Below are positions 7,146 through 14,646 of a stretch of DNA of 15,268 bases, piece by piece. Source of the DNA: an uncultured Chloroflexota bacterium (GTDB lineage: Bacteria > Chloroflexota > Dehalococcoidia > UBA2979); NCBI GenBank assembly GCA_902827055.1, contig CADEHD010000021.1:1-15268 (forward strand), written 5' to 3'. The notes below the pieces were generated by a model, which made no database searches, had not been told where the DNA came from, and was given only the letters and a program-made list of their open reading frames with translations. Position 1 is the stretch's first letter; the number at the start of each line of letters is the position of its first letter. The position numbers and the translations under genes are program-made.

Positions 7146-7244
7146 GTGCTACCTCCTCGTCGCGCACTGGTTCGCGCAGGCGCAGATTACCTGAGTGATG
7201 ACGATACGTGCACCACGGCCATGATGCGGCAGCTGCGAGTGCGG

Positions 7245-7973
7245 CTAGACGGGCGGGAAGCGGCGCGCGTCCTCTGCGGCGTATCGAGCGACGGCGTCGT
7301 CGGCCGCGGCAGTCGCGCGCAGCGCCTCGATGGTGGTCGCGACTCGTGAGCCGGGAATCGCCACGGTCATCTCGGCGTTCGTCATCCCCGTGCGCACGCG
7401 GCTGAGCTGGCAGCCGACGCTCGCCGCCACCTCGCCCTGCTCCTTCGCCACCGCCACGATGTGGCACTGCGGCTTCCCCTCGACGCGCAGCCCGGGGAGC
7501 GCGTCCGAGAGCACCATGAGCTGGCGGCCCGTCAGCCGCAGCAACACGACGTCGGGATCGATGGGCGCCTCGGCCAGCGGGCCGTACGTGACCGCGCCCG
7601 GCCGCTCGCTGACGACGGGGATCTGCGGCACGACATCCATCGTGACCCACCCGCACTCGAGGAGGGCGGCGACGTCGGCCCGGTCCGCCACCTCGCCCAG
7701 CGTCTTCATGCCGTGCGTCACCTGGCCCACGGAGCAGTTCCCGTGGTCCTCCGGCACGGTGGAGAACGTGCGCGACGTGGACTTCATCCAGAACACGCAG
7801 CCCGCCGACACCCGCCCGGTGCGCCCATCGGGCGTCGGCGGCGGCATCGGGTCATCGAAGGCGGGCACGCCCTCGGGCGGCGCCGCGAGGAAGGTGATCG
7901 CGATGGGCGGTACGTCAGTACCGAGGGTGGTCGACAGCGCGGCCGCGTGGGCGCGCCAGTCCTGCGTGGGCAC
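7245..7973 (-). CDS. DUF169 family protein
   Basis: This 242-aa soluble protein looks like the DUF169 family (COG2043), whose function is not established. Supporting features are an N-terminal segment ending in PPIAITFLA, the SAGCVFWMK stretch with Cys59, the DHGNCSVGQVTHG motif with Cys80, Cys107, and near the C-terminus KPQCHIVAVAKEQGEVAASVGC with Cys170 and Cys188. Five cysteines in a cytoplasmic-looking protein could bind a metal or cluster; that is inference. GTG 7973 is the start, with GAGAGG about 9 bases upstream. No earlier in-frame ATG or GTG was found close by. It lies upstream of the two MaoC-like genes on the same strand with a gap of 99 bp, so the three may share a transcript. 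It is separated from cheR by 163 bp containing a possible hairpin. Confidence 0.8.
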   Translation of the reverse strand: MPTQDWRAHAAALSTTLGTDVPPIAITFLAAPPEGVPAFDDPMPPPTPDGRTGRVSAGCVFWMKSTSRTFSTVPEDHGNCSVGQVTHGMKTLGEVADRADVAALLECGWVTMDVVPQIPVVSERPGAVTYGPLAEAPIDPDVVLLRLTGRQLMVLSDALPGLRVEGKPQCHIVAVAKEQGEVAASVGCQLSRVRTGMTNAEMTVAIPGSRVATTIEALRATAAADDAVARYAAEDARRFPPV

Positions 7974-8081
7974 GTTGCGGATCCTCTCGAGCGTGACATG
8001 CGGGGTAACGCGGCCACAATAGTGGACGCGTCAGCGCCGATGCCACGATCTCAGAATCGAGGAGCACTCAACCGTACGTCG

Positions 8082-8106
8082 CCGGGCCTCTGGGCACGGC
8101 CCCCGG
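8082..8106 (-). terminator. Possible terminator after the chemotaxis operon
   Basis: CCGGGCC (8082-8088) can pair with GGCCCCCGG (8098-8106) with a two-base bulge and a 9-base loop, about 30 bases past the cheR stop. A smaller CGCC/GGCG hairpin followed by CTTT lies closer to the stop. Either could end the operon; neither has a long T-run. Confidence 0.35.
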
Positions 8107-8136
8107 ACGAAAGCGCCGAGGAAGGCGTCCCCTGGC

Positions 8137-8916
8137 TCAGGCCGCGCGCGCCACCCTCGAGGCGGCCACTTCGCCCTTGCGATAGAAGTTGCCGCTCGTG
8201 CGCGTGAAGCCGTCGGACTCGCTGCCGAGGAGCGCCTCGGTCGCCCCGATGAACAGATAGCCGCCTGGGCGAAGCGCCTCGTGGAAGCGTCGCGTCAGGG
8301 CCGCCTTCACGGGCGGATCGAAGTAGATCGTGACGTTGCGGCAGAGGATCAGGTCGTAGCCGGTTCCGAAGCGGTCCTTGAGCAGGTTCAGGGGCTTGAA
8401 CTCCACGCGACGACGCACGGTGTCGACCACGTGGAACCGGCCACCGTCCTCGCGGAAGTACAGCGCCTGCCTCGCGGGCCCCCCGGCCTGCGCCTTGTGG
8501 AGCGAGCCGGGATCGAGGTCGGTGGCGAGCAGCGACGAGGTCACACCGCGTCCGGCCTCGTCCAGGAGCATGGCCACCGAGTACGGCTCGTCACCACTCG
8601 AGCAGCCCGCGCTCCAGATCTTCAGCCGCGACGTGTCGGCCATGAGCTCAGGCAGGACCTTCGTCTCGAGGTCCGCCCACTGCGCCTGGTCGCGGAAGAA
8701 CTCGGTCACGTTGATCGTGAGGGTGTCCCGGAGGTCCTTCAGCAGGTCCGACTTCGTTCCGAGCCCCATCACAAAAGTGTGCTCGTCGCCACTCGAGTTC
8801 TGCTCGACCCACGTGTCGAGGCGGCGCCGCATCTGGCGCTGCTTGTAGGCATCGATGTCGAGGTCCAGGAAGCGGCCGATCTGGCGCTTCAGCAGCTCGT
8901 ACGTGTCGTCCTGCAC
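8137..8916 (-). CDS. cheR: Chemotaxis protein methyltransferase CheR
   Basis: CheR methylates specific glutamates of chemoreceptors using S-adenosylmethionine and so sets adaptation. The 259-aa length is usual. The N-terminal helical domain covers about residues 1-65. NVTEFFRD (69-76) starts the catalytic domain, WSAGCSSGDEPYS (101-113) is the SAM-binding loop, LLATDLDPGSL (129-139) is the acidic ribose-binding strand end, DLILCRNVTIYFD (188-200) and GGYLFIGATEAL follow. All are family hallmarks. I see no C-terminal tetrapeptide-binding or TPR extension. The GTG start at 8916 has GAGGGGA a few bases upstream. It is the last gene of the cluster, 21 bp after cheB. Its receptor partners lie outside the window. 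Confidence 0.95.
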   Translation of the reverse strand: MQDDTYELLKRQIGRFLDLDIDAYKQRQMRRRLDTWVEQNSSGDEHTFVMGLGTKSDLLKDLRDTLTINVTEFFRDQAQWADLETKVLPELMADTSRLKIWSAGCSSGDEPYSVAMLLDEAGRGVTSSLLATDLDPGSLHKAQAGGPARQALYFREDGGRFHVVDTVRRRVEFKPLNLLKDRFGTGYDLILCRNVTIYFDPPVKAALTRRFHEALRPGGYLFIGATEALLGSESDGFTRTSGNFYRKGEVAASRVARAA

Positions 8917-8937
8917 GATCGCGTCCCCTCGCAGCCT

Positions 8938-9996
8938 CTAGGTGAGGCTCGACCGCATGATGGCTTCAGCAACGTTGTGCAGCGGCGTCACCACCGTGGC
9001 CAGGCCCGACTCCACGATGGAGCGCGGCATCCCGTAGACCACGCATGTCGACTCGTCCTCCGCGATCACGGGGCCTCCGGCGGCGCGCGCCAGCCCTGCC
9101 CCGCGCGTCCCATCGATGCCCATCCCCGTGAGGATGGCCGTCACCACCTGCCCGCCGAACACTCGGACGGCCGATTCCAATGTGACATTGATCGAGGGCC
9201 GCACGCCGCACTCCGGCGGATCCTGGTTCAGGTGCACCACGTGTCCCGCGTCGATGGTGAGGTGGGAACCGCCGGGCGCGACCAGGACGGTCCCCGCCTC
9301 GAGGCGATTGCCGTCTTCCGCCTCCACCACGTGGAGTGGGGAGATCGCGTCGAGCCGGTCGGCCATCGACTTCGTAAACCCGGGCGGCATGTGCTGCACG
9401 ATGACCACCGGCAGCCCGAGGTCAGCCGGGAGCTGCGACACCACCTCGCGAAGCGCGGGCGGTCCACCCGTCGAGGACCCGATGACGATCACGCCGCGCC
9501 GCCAGCGCCGCGCCGCGGTGGGCCCATCGCCCATCGAGACGGGACGGCGCGAGATCGACCGGCGGCCGATGCGCGCCTCGGCGGCATTGCGAACCTTCTC
9601 GCCCACAGCGGTCGCGATGTCGAGGGCGACGGTCGTCCCCGTGCCCGTGGGCTTCTCGAAGAAGTCGACGGCACCCAGGTCCAGCGCGCGCAAGGTCGCG
9701 TCAGCCCCCGCGCCTGTCAGGCTGGAGACCATCACCACGCGGGTGGGGCACTCCGACATGATCCGCTGCAGGGCCCCCAGGCCATCGAGACGCGGCATCT
9801 CCACGTCGAGCGTGACGACGTCGGGCCGCAGTTCCTTGATCCGCTCGATCGCCTCCAGCCCGTCGGAGGCCTTGCCGACGACCTCGATGCCGGGCGTGGC
9901 CGCGAGTTGACGTGCGAGCACGGCGCGGATCGTCGCGGAGTCGTCCACGACGAGGACACGCACGGGCCGCTCGGACGGCTGCCGCTCTGCTACCAC
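8938..9996 (-). CDS. cheB: Protein-glutamate methylesterase/deamidase CheB
   Basis: CheB removes methyl groups from chemoreceptors and can deamidate glutamines; phosphorylation by CheA activates it. The 352-aa protein has the expected two parts. A receiver domain covers residues about 12-130, with acidic Asp18/Asp19, phospho-acceptor Asp64 in TLDVEMPRLDG, and EKP at 114-116. A linker (about 140-165) leads to the methylesterase domain. Its catalytic triad is visible as Ser175 in GSSTGG, His202 in QHMPPGF and Asp295 in GMGIDG. The C-terminal VVYGMPRSIVESG is also typical. The start is GTG 9996 with AGGT upstream. The gene follows cheY by 42 bp and precedes cheR by 21 bp, so the antagonistic pair cheB-cheR ends the operon. 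Confidence 0.96.
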   Translation of the reverse strand: MVAERQPSERPVRVLVVDDSATIRAVLARQLAATPGIEVVGKASDGLEAIERIKELRPDVVTLDVEMPRLDGLGALQRIMSECPTRVVMVSSLTGAGADATLRALDLGAVDFFEKPTGTGTTVALDIATAVGEKVRNAAEARIGRRSISRRPVSMGDGPTAARRWRRGVIVIGSSTGGPPALREVVSQLPADLGLPVVIVQHMPPGFTKSMADRLDAISPLHVVEAEDGNRLEAGTVLVAPGGSHLTIDAGHVVHLNQDPPECGVRPSINVTLESAVRVFGGQVVTAILTGMGIDGTRGAGLARAAGGPVIAEDESTCVVYGMPRSIVESGLATVVTPLHNVAEAIMRSSLT

Positions 9997-10038
9997 GTGG
10001 GCCTACCTCGTGACTGTTCGCTGCGAGTCATGCCGCTG

Positions 10039-10395
10039 CTACTTCACGAGTTTCCAGAGCGCCTCTTCGATGCGGCTCGCGTCGAACGGCTTCACCACGA
10101 AGTCCTTCGCGCCGGCCTTGATGGCCTCCATGATCACCTGCTGCTGCCCCATGGCCGTGACCATGGCTACCTTCGCCTTGGGGTCCTTCGCCATGATCGC
10201 CTTGAGGGCGTCGAGGCCGTCCATGACCGGCATCGTGATGTCCAGCAGCACGGCGTCGGGCGAGTGCTCGGAGAAGAGGCTCACCGCCTCCTCACCGTTC
10301 TCTGCCTCGATCACCTCGTGCCCCAGCTCCTTGAGGAGCTGGGCGCTCTTCATGCGCATGAAGGCGGCGTCGTCCGCGATGAGCACCTTCGCCAT
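10039..10395 (-). CDS. cheY: Single-domain response regulator CheY
   Basis: This 118-aa stand-alone receiver domain carries the phosphoryl signal from CheA to the motor. Key residues are all present: Asp8 and Asp9 (IADDA), phospho-acceptor Asp52 (LLDITMPVMDG), switch Thr80 (MVTAMG) and Lys102 (VVKPFD). No output domain follows. I chose ATG 10395 over an in-frame ATG at 10425 because the receiver fold begins at MAKVLIADD and AGGAGGAG lies 8 bases upstream. The upstream alternative would add ten residues with no family support. The gene lies 38 bp after cheD and 42 bp before cheB. The ribosome site sits in the loop of a small inverted repeat, described separately. The output organelle is unknown from this window. 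Confidence 0.95.
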   Translation of the reverse strand: MAKVLIADDAAFMRMKSAQLLKELGHEVIEAENGEEAVSLFSEHSPDAVLLDITMPVMDGLDALKAIMAKDPKAKVAMVTAMGQQQVIMEAIKAGAKDFVVKPFDASRIEEALWKLVK

Positions 10396-10401
10396 TTCGT
10401 C

Positions 10402-10416
10402 AGCTCCTCCTGAGCT
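10402..10416 (-). promoter_or_regulatory. cheY ribosome binding site in the loop of an inverted repeat
   Basis: On the minus strand AGCTC-AGGAG-GAGCT forms a 5-bp stem whose 5-base loop is the core of the Shine-Dalgarno sequence. The ATG is 6 bases past the repeat. The ribosome site itself is strong and decides the cheY start. Whether the hairpin forms or matters is uncertain because the stem is short. Confidence 0.5.
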
Positions 10417-10433
10417 CGGGCTCAACCCCGGCC

Positions 10434-10940
10434 TTACAGCTCGACTTCTTGCTCGCCGGGCACGGTCACGGTGACCCGACCCGTCCCAATCGATAGGCGC
10501 ATCGTGCGGCCTCGAGTGCCGCCCAGGCTCTCGCCGGCCACGGTCAACCCGCGCTCAGCGAGTTGCTGGTGCGCGGCATCCGCGTTGCGCAGCCCGATCT
10601 GCATCGCCGCGCTCGAGTTCTGCAGCATCTGGGCGCCACCGGCCAGGCAGATGCGCAGTCGTCGCGTCAGCGCACCCTTCGCCTGCAACTCCTGCAGCAG
10701 CAACGGGATCGCGATGTCGACAAACTTCGCGCCGGCGGGCGTCGATCGCGCGGCCGTCGAGTCCGGCAGCACCATGTGCGCCATCGCCCCGACCTTCGCG
10801 ACCGGGTCATGCATCGTCACCGCGACGCACGATCCCAGGCCCACGCAGCTGAGCACGGCGTCACCATCGCTGGCGACGGACCACTCGCCGAGGCTGAGGG
10901 CAGTTCCCAGGTGCGGTCGCCCGCTGGTCGCTGTGGTCAC
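10434..10940 (-). CDS. cheD: Chemoreceptor glutamine deamidase CheD
   Basis: CheD deamidates glutamines on chemoreceptors and, in Bacillus-type systems, binds and stimulates the CheC phosphatase. The 168-aa protein shows the family core. SCVGLGSCVAVTMHD carries the catalytic Cys38, and GAMAHMVLP carries His55. Their spacing of 17 residues equals that of the catalytic pair in Thermotoga CheD. KFVDIAIPLLLQEL, GGAQML and NADAAHQQLAERGL (the helix preceding the last strands) also fit. The start GTG (10940) overlaps the cheC stop as GTGA, so cheC and cheD are translationally coupled, which matches their physical partnership. The C-terminus ends in a short acidic tail (EQEVEL). Confidence 0.95.
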   Translation of the reverse strand: MTTATSGRPHLGTALSLGEWSVASDGDAVLSCVGLGSCVAVTMHDPVAKVGAMAHMVLPDSTAARSTPAGAKFVDIAIPLLLQELQAKGALTRRLRICLAGGAQMLQNSSAAMQIGLRNADAAHQQLAERGLTVAGESLGGTRGRTMRLSIGTGRVTVTVPGEQEVEL

Positions 10941-11539
10941 GCTGCCGACGCGATCTCGTTCGACAGGATGGCTTCGAGCAGGCCCTGGCTGGGGATGACG
11001 AAGAAGGCGCCCGAGATGTCACGATCCGCCGTCGCGAAGGTCGTGTCCGCGAGGTACGTGTCATCGCTGTAGAGCAGGATGTCCGCCGTCACCACATCGA
11101 GGAGCGCGCCGGCCATGTCGGTCATCACCGTCGGCGGCGAGGGCCGCAGGCTGAGGCCGGTCGCGTCCGCGATGGCGTTCAGGAAGAACGCCCCGATCAC
11201 GTTGCCCATCTCGCCCAGCGCCGATGCCGCCATCGGCGTCATCTCCGTCGTCGTGTCCGGCGCCTGCATCATCAGCAGGTCGACGAACGCAAACGCGATG
11301 TGCGGCTCGTAGATGAGCATCAGGTGGCCGTCGGCAGCACCCGTCACCGTGAGGTAGATCCCCACCGACTGCGCCTCGGCACCCCCGACGTACTGGGAAA
11401 TGGAAGCGACCGGCACCTGCTCGAGCTCAAACTCGCGCACCTCGATCGCCTGGCCGATCATCTGCGACAACCCGGTCATCGCGTTCGCTGTTCCCAGGCT
11501 GACCAGGTCGGCCCACTTCTGCATCGCGGGGTCCGTCAT
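10937..11539 (-). CDS. cheC: CheC-type CheY-P phosphatase
   Basis: CheC-family proteins dephosphorylate CheY-P and pair with CheD. The 200-aa length and the two-fold repeat are those of CheC, not CheX. Each active site normally has Asp/Ser-x3-Glu-x2-Asn. The second copy is intact: Ser106, Glu110 and Asn113 in SALGEMGNV, with Pro135 at the expected distance. The first copy (WADLVSLGTANAMTGLS, residues 9-25) appears degenerate, with Asp11 and Ser14 where Glu and Asn are expected by alignment with Thermotoga CheC. It may therefore have one working site. The ATG overlaps the cheA stop as ATGA, and its own stop overlaps the cheD start, so cheA-cheC-cheD are chained. FliY and CheX are the alternatives, but length and neighbours favour CheC. 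Confidence 0.9.
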   Translation of the reverse strand: MTDPAMQKWADLVSLGTANAMTGLSQMIGQAIEVREFELEQVPVASISQYVGGAEAQSVGIYLTVTGAADGHLMLIYEPHIAFAFVDLLMMQAPDTTTEMTPMAASALGEMGNVIGAFFLNAIADATGLSLRPSPPTVMTDMAGALLDVVTADILLYSDDTYLADTTFATADRDISGAFFVIPSQGLLEAILSNEIASAA

Positions 11540-13674
11540 GCTGCAATCCTCTCGGCTTCCCTGCTCAGGACGGTCGGCGCCTGCGCGTTCTTGATGAGCG
11601 CCGGCACGTCGAGAATCAGCGCTACCTGGCCATCGCCCAGGATGGTGGCGCCGGCAATCCCGCGCGCCCGCCCCAGGTGTCCGGATAGCGACTTGACCAC
11701 GATTTCCTGCTGGTCGACCAACTCGTCGACCGTCAGCGCCACGGTACGGTCCGTCTCCGCCTCGCCCGTGCGAACCACGACCACGTAATTGTCGCCACGG
11801 TCGCGCTCCTCCGTAGAGGCCGCCGCGGCCGCAGCAGCAGCCGCCCCGCCCATCGAGGGCACGCCCGCCCGCTTCAGCATCTCGGCGAGGCTCAACACGC
11901 CCATTGCCATGTTCCGCAGCTGCATCGCCGGGCGACCGCCCACCGTCTGCTGGAGCGTCGCCTCGGGCCGCACAATCTCGCGCACGTAGGCCAGGGGAAT
12001 CGCGTAGGTCTCGCCGCCCGCGGAGACCAGCAGCCCGCGCACCGTCGCGAGGGTCAGCGGCAGCCGCAGCACGAACGTGGTGCCGCGTCCCGGCTGCGAG
12101 TCCACCTCGACGCTGCCGTTGAGGCTCTCGATCTTGCTCCGCACGATGTCCATGCCCACGCCGCGGCCGGAGACCTCGGTCGTTTGCGCCGCCGTCGAGA
12201 AGCCGGGGGCGAAGATCAGCGCCACCGCCTCGGAGTCGGACAGCCGCTGCGCCGCCTCGGCCGAGATGACGCCCTTCATCACCGCAACATCGCGGATCTT
12301 CAGAGGGTCGATCCCGCGCCCGTCGTCGGCGACCGTGATCAGCACGTGACCGGGTCCGTGGCGCGCCGTAAGCCGCACGGTCGCCTTCTCGGACTTGCCG
12401 AGCGCGATGCGCTCCTCCGCCGACTCAACGCCGTGGTCCACCGAGTTGCGAATGAGGTGGATGATCGGGTCCTTGATCTCCTCGATCACGGACCGATCGA
12501 TCTCCGTGTCCTCGCCCTCCACGACCAGCGCGATCTGCTTGTCCATGTTCTTGGCGAGGTCGCGCACGAGCCGCGGGAACTTCGAGAAGATCACGCCGAC
12601 GGGCAGCATGCGCGCCTGCATCATGCTCTCGTGGAGGACGTCCACCACCTTGGCGATGTGCGTCGACGTCTCCGCGAGGACGCGCACCTGCTCGTCTTCC
12701 TTGTAGCGAGACTGGAGGGTGCGGCTGACCTGCGCTACGCGCGTCCGGTCGATCACCAGCTCACCCACGAGGTTGATCAGGATGTCGAGCTTCGCGACAT
12801 CGATGCGCACCGTCTGAGCCAACGAGTCGATCTTCGGCGTGGGGCCTGCGGTGCCCGCGTCCTTGCCACGCTCGGCAACCGGCGGCGCCACCGACGCCGG
12901 GGTCGACTCCACGGCACGCGGCTCGTAGACCTCGATGGTCGCCGTGGCGACATCGTCAATCGCGAGCAGCGCTTCCTCGAGGGCTTCAGGTGCGGTCGCC
13001 GCGGCCAGCAGCGCCTCGACGCGCTCGCCGCCCCGCTCCTCCTCAACCTCCTGCAGCGTGGGCACCGAGGCCACCAGCTCGCCGCGGCCGGTGAGGTCGT
13101 TCAGCACCTGGAAGAGGCGCACGGACTTCCACTCGCACTCGGGGTCCAGGCCCACAGTGATCCGCCAGACCGGCGCCCCGCTGGCCGCGGCGGCCTCGAG
13201 GGCGGCGCGCAGCGTCGGGTTGCCGGCCAGCACCGCGTCGATGCCCGGGACGGCCGTGTTCGCGGCGGCCGCGGGGGCGTCACCGGACGCGGCGCGCTGC
13301 AGCGCCTCGATGATCGGCGCCACGTCCAGCTGGCTGTCGCTGGTCCCCGCCAGCTCGTCGCGCAGCTCCTTGAGCCCGTCGAGGCTCATGAGGAGCGCGT
13401 CCACGATCTCGGAGGTCACGGCCAGCGTGCCCTTGCGCACGCGATCGAGGAGGTCCTCCATCTTGTGCGTCAGGTCCACCATGGCCGAGAAGCCAACCAT
13501 GCCCGAGGAGCCCTTGAGGGTGTGCGCCGCGCGGAAGATCTCCTGCAGCAGCTCCTCGTTGTCCGCCTCGCCCTCGAGGCGAATCACGTCCTCGTCCAGC
13601 AGCTCGAGAATCGACTCGACCTCCTGGAGGAATACCTTCAGATCGTCTGGCGGGATATCGAGCGCGAGCGCCAT
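11536..13674 (-). CDS. cheA: Chemotaxis histidine kinase CheA
   Basis: CheA autophosphorylates at receptor arrays and passes phosphate to CheY and CheB. The 712-aa protein has all five parts. P1 Hpt spans about residues 10-110, with phospho-His51 in AAHTLKGSSG. A ferredoxin-like P2-type segment is at about 168-250. The P3 dimerisation helices are at about 284-350, starting at QTVRIDVAKLD. The P4 ATPase has its N-box HLIRNSVDHGVE (406-417), DDGRGID (450-456) and GRGVGMD (503-509). P5 is CheW-like at about 545-700. Within P5 a run of nine alanines (611-619, bases 11818-11844) plus polar residues makes an insertion. I chose ATG 13674 because AAGGA (13682-13686, complementary strand) lies 7 bases upstream and the Hpt domain starts there. 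An in-frame upstream ATG at 13785 lies inside cheW and adds an unrelated Arg-rich sequence. The stop overlaps the cheC start. Confidence 0.97.
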   Translation of the reverse strand: MALALDIPPDDLKVFLQEVESILELLDEDVIRLEGEADNEELLQEIFRAAHTLKGSSGMVGFSAMVDLTHKMEDLLDRVRKGTLAVTSEIVDALLMSLDGLKELRDELAGTSDSQLDVAPIIEALQRAASGDAPAAAANTAVPGIDAVLAGNPTLRAALEAAAASGAPVWRITVGLDPECEWKSVRLFQVLNDLTGRGELVASVPTLQEVEEERGGERVEALLAAATAPEALEEALLAIDDVATATIEVYEPRAVESTPASVAPPVAERGKDAGTAGPTPKIDSLAQTVRIDVAKLDILINLVGELVIDRTRVAQVSRTLQSRYKEDEQVRVLAETSTHIAKVVDVLHESMMQARMLPVGVIFSKFPRLVRDLAKNMDKQIALVVEGEDTEIDRSVIEEIKDPIIHLIRNSVDHGVESAEERIALGKSEKATVRLTARHGPGHVLITVADDGRGIDPLKIRDVAVMKGVISAEAAQRLSDSEAVALIFAPGFSTAAQTTEVSGRGVGMDIVRSKIESLNGSVEVDSQPGRGTTFVLRLPLTLATVRGLLVSAGGETYAIPLAYVREIVRPEATLQQTVGGRPAMQLRNMAMGVLSLAEMLKRAGVPSMGGAAAAAAAAASTEERDRGDNYVVVVRTGEAETDRTVALTVDELVDQQEIVVKSLSGHLGRARGIAGATILGDGQVALILDVPALIKNAQAPTVLSREAERIAA

Positions 13675-13732
13675 GCGTGCGTCCTTGCGAGGGGTACCAG
13701 GGTCCGAGTGCTCGGGGCGTGCTCCGGCGTAA

Positions 13733-14215
13733 CTAGGCGGCCAGCGCCTGCCGCTGCGGAGCGCGCAGCTCGTCCACCTGCTCATCCAGCGCCCGCTCGA
13801 TGTCGAGCAGGATCAGCAGCCGGTCTTCGAGCTTGGCGATGCCCTGGAGGTAGAAAGAGTCGGCCGTGGTGATCACCGCCGACGCGGGCTCGATCGCCTC
13901 GTCGCGGATGCGCAGCACCTCGCGCACGGCGTCCACCACCACCCCGATGCCCTGGCCGGCGATGTCGACGACCACCACGCGGCTCTCGGCAGTCTCCTCG
14001 CCCACGGTGAGCCCAAAGCGCTTCCGGAGGTCGATCACGGGAATCACGCTGCCGCGGAGGTTCATCACGCCCTCGACGTATTCGGGCGCGTCCGGCACGT
14101 GGGTCACCTGCTGCATCCGGATGATCTCGCGGACGGTGTTGATGTCCACGCCGTAGTTCTCCCCCGCGAGGTCGAACACCACCAGCTGTCGTTCGCCCGT
14201 CCCCTGCTCGGCCAT
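13733..14215 (-). CDS. cheW: Chemotaxis adaptor CheW
   Basis: CheW bridges chemoreceptors and CheA in signalling arrays. The 160-aa length is usual, and the protein is a single CheW domain: QLVVFDLAGENYGVDINTVREI (10-31), the VPDAPEYVEGVMNLRGSVIPVIDLRKRFG hallmark (40-68), then RVVVVDIAGQGIGVVVDAVREVLRI and the closing IAKLEDRLLILLDIERAL. The Arg in NLRG, important in receptor/CheA contacts in this family, is present. GGAG lies 7 bases before the ATG. It is the first gene of the minus-strand operon, 58 bp before cheA. The promoter should lie in the 431-bp region upstream, but I could not find a convincing one. Confidence 0.96.
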   Translation of the reverse strand: MAEQGTGERQLVVFDLAGENYGVDINTVREIIRMQQVTHVPDAPEYVEGVMNLRGSVIPVIDLRKRFGLTVGEETAESRVVVVDIAGQGIGVVVDAVREVLRIRDEAIEPASAVITTADSFYLQGIAKLEDRLLILLDIERALDEQVDELRAPQRQALAA

Positions 14216-14646
14216 GCCTGGTCTCCATCCCGTGGAATGCGCGCGCCGGGGACCTGCCCCACCGGTAGTTGCTCGAATTGTCGCGAGCGCGCAGGCCGGC
14301 TCACATCGGGGAATCGCGCATGAAGCCCCGCTCGCGCCCGCGTCCGAGGCGATTCGTCAGGCTCCGCTCAGCCGCGCGCGGATTCGCGGGGCATTCGCGA
14401 CGTGTTCTGGGGCGTGATCACCCGAGTCGGGCTCGAGGATCAGCCATCGGGAGATCCCCAACAGACTTGAATATGTCGCGTAACCGTCCCAGCCGTGCGA
14501 CAGGCGGAGCGCCGACGCGCCCCGCCCGCCCCGCCGAGTATGGGGCGCTCGGAATCGAGCACCGGGACCGGCGTACGGGCAGGTGCGCTAGCCTCAAGGC
14601 CAGTCGAGACAGTGGATGCGGCCAGCACCAGCGCGCGAGGAGCGAG
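14216..14646. other. 431-bp divergent intergenic region with inverted repeats
   Basis: This stretch separates the chemotaxis operon from a + strand gene. I see no credible coding frame; an in-frame extension of the right-hand gene is Arg/Pro/Ser-rich and looks non-coding. It holds an 18-base inverted repeat (GCTCG at 14271-14275, CGAGC at 14284-14288) about 60 bases upstream of cheW, which could be an operator. A longer one (GCGCCCC at 14517-14523, GGGGCGC at 14542-14548) could form a stem. A small AT-rich patch lies near 14461-14485. Promoters for both directions are expected here, but only the candidate at 14589 is even moderately supported. Confidence 0.5.
14589..14594 (+). promoter_or_regulatory. 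Candidate -10 box for the 129-aa hypothetical gene
   Basis: TAGCCT fits the TAnnnT core common in GC-rich bacteria and lies 52 bases before ATG 14647. The best -35 candidate at 17-19 bases spacing overlaps GGGACCGG and is poor, so this rests on the -10 alone. Confidence 0.3.

Noticed and set aside
8281..10413. Long + strand open frame (710 codons) opposite cheR, cheB and cheY
   Set aside because: It is antisense to three confidently identified chemotaxis genes. Its Arg/His-rich translation has no recognisable domain.
13675..13785. CheA start at 13785 inside cheW
   Set aside because: It adds 37 residues unrelated to Hpt domains. ATG 13674 has its own ribosome site.
12184..13872. Long + strand open frame (562 codons) opposite cheA
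   Set aside because: It mirrors cheA codons, and the translated product is His/Arg/Leu repeat-like without any motif.
14269..14646. N-terminal extension of the 129-aa protein by 126 residues
   Set aside because: The extension is Arg/Pro/Ser-rich and has no good ribosome site. The ATG at 14647 has AGGAG just upstream.
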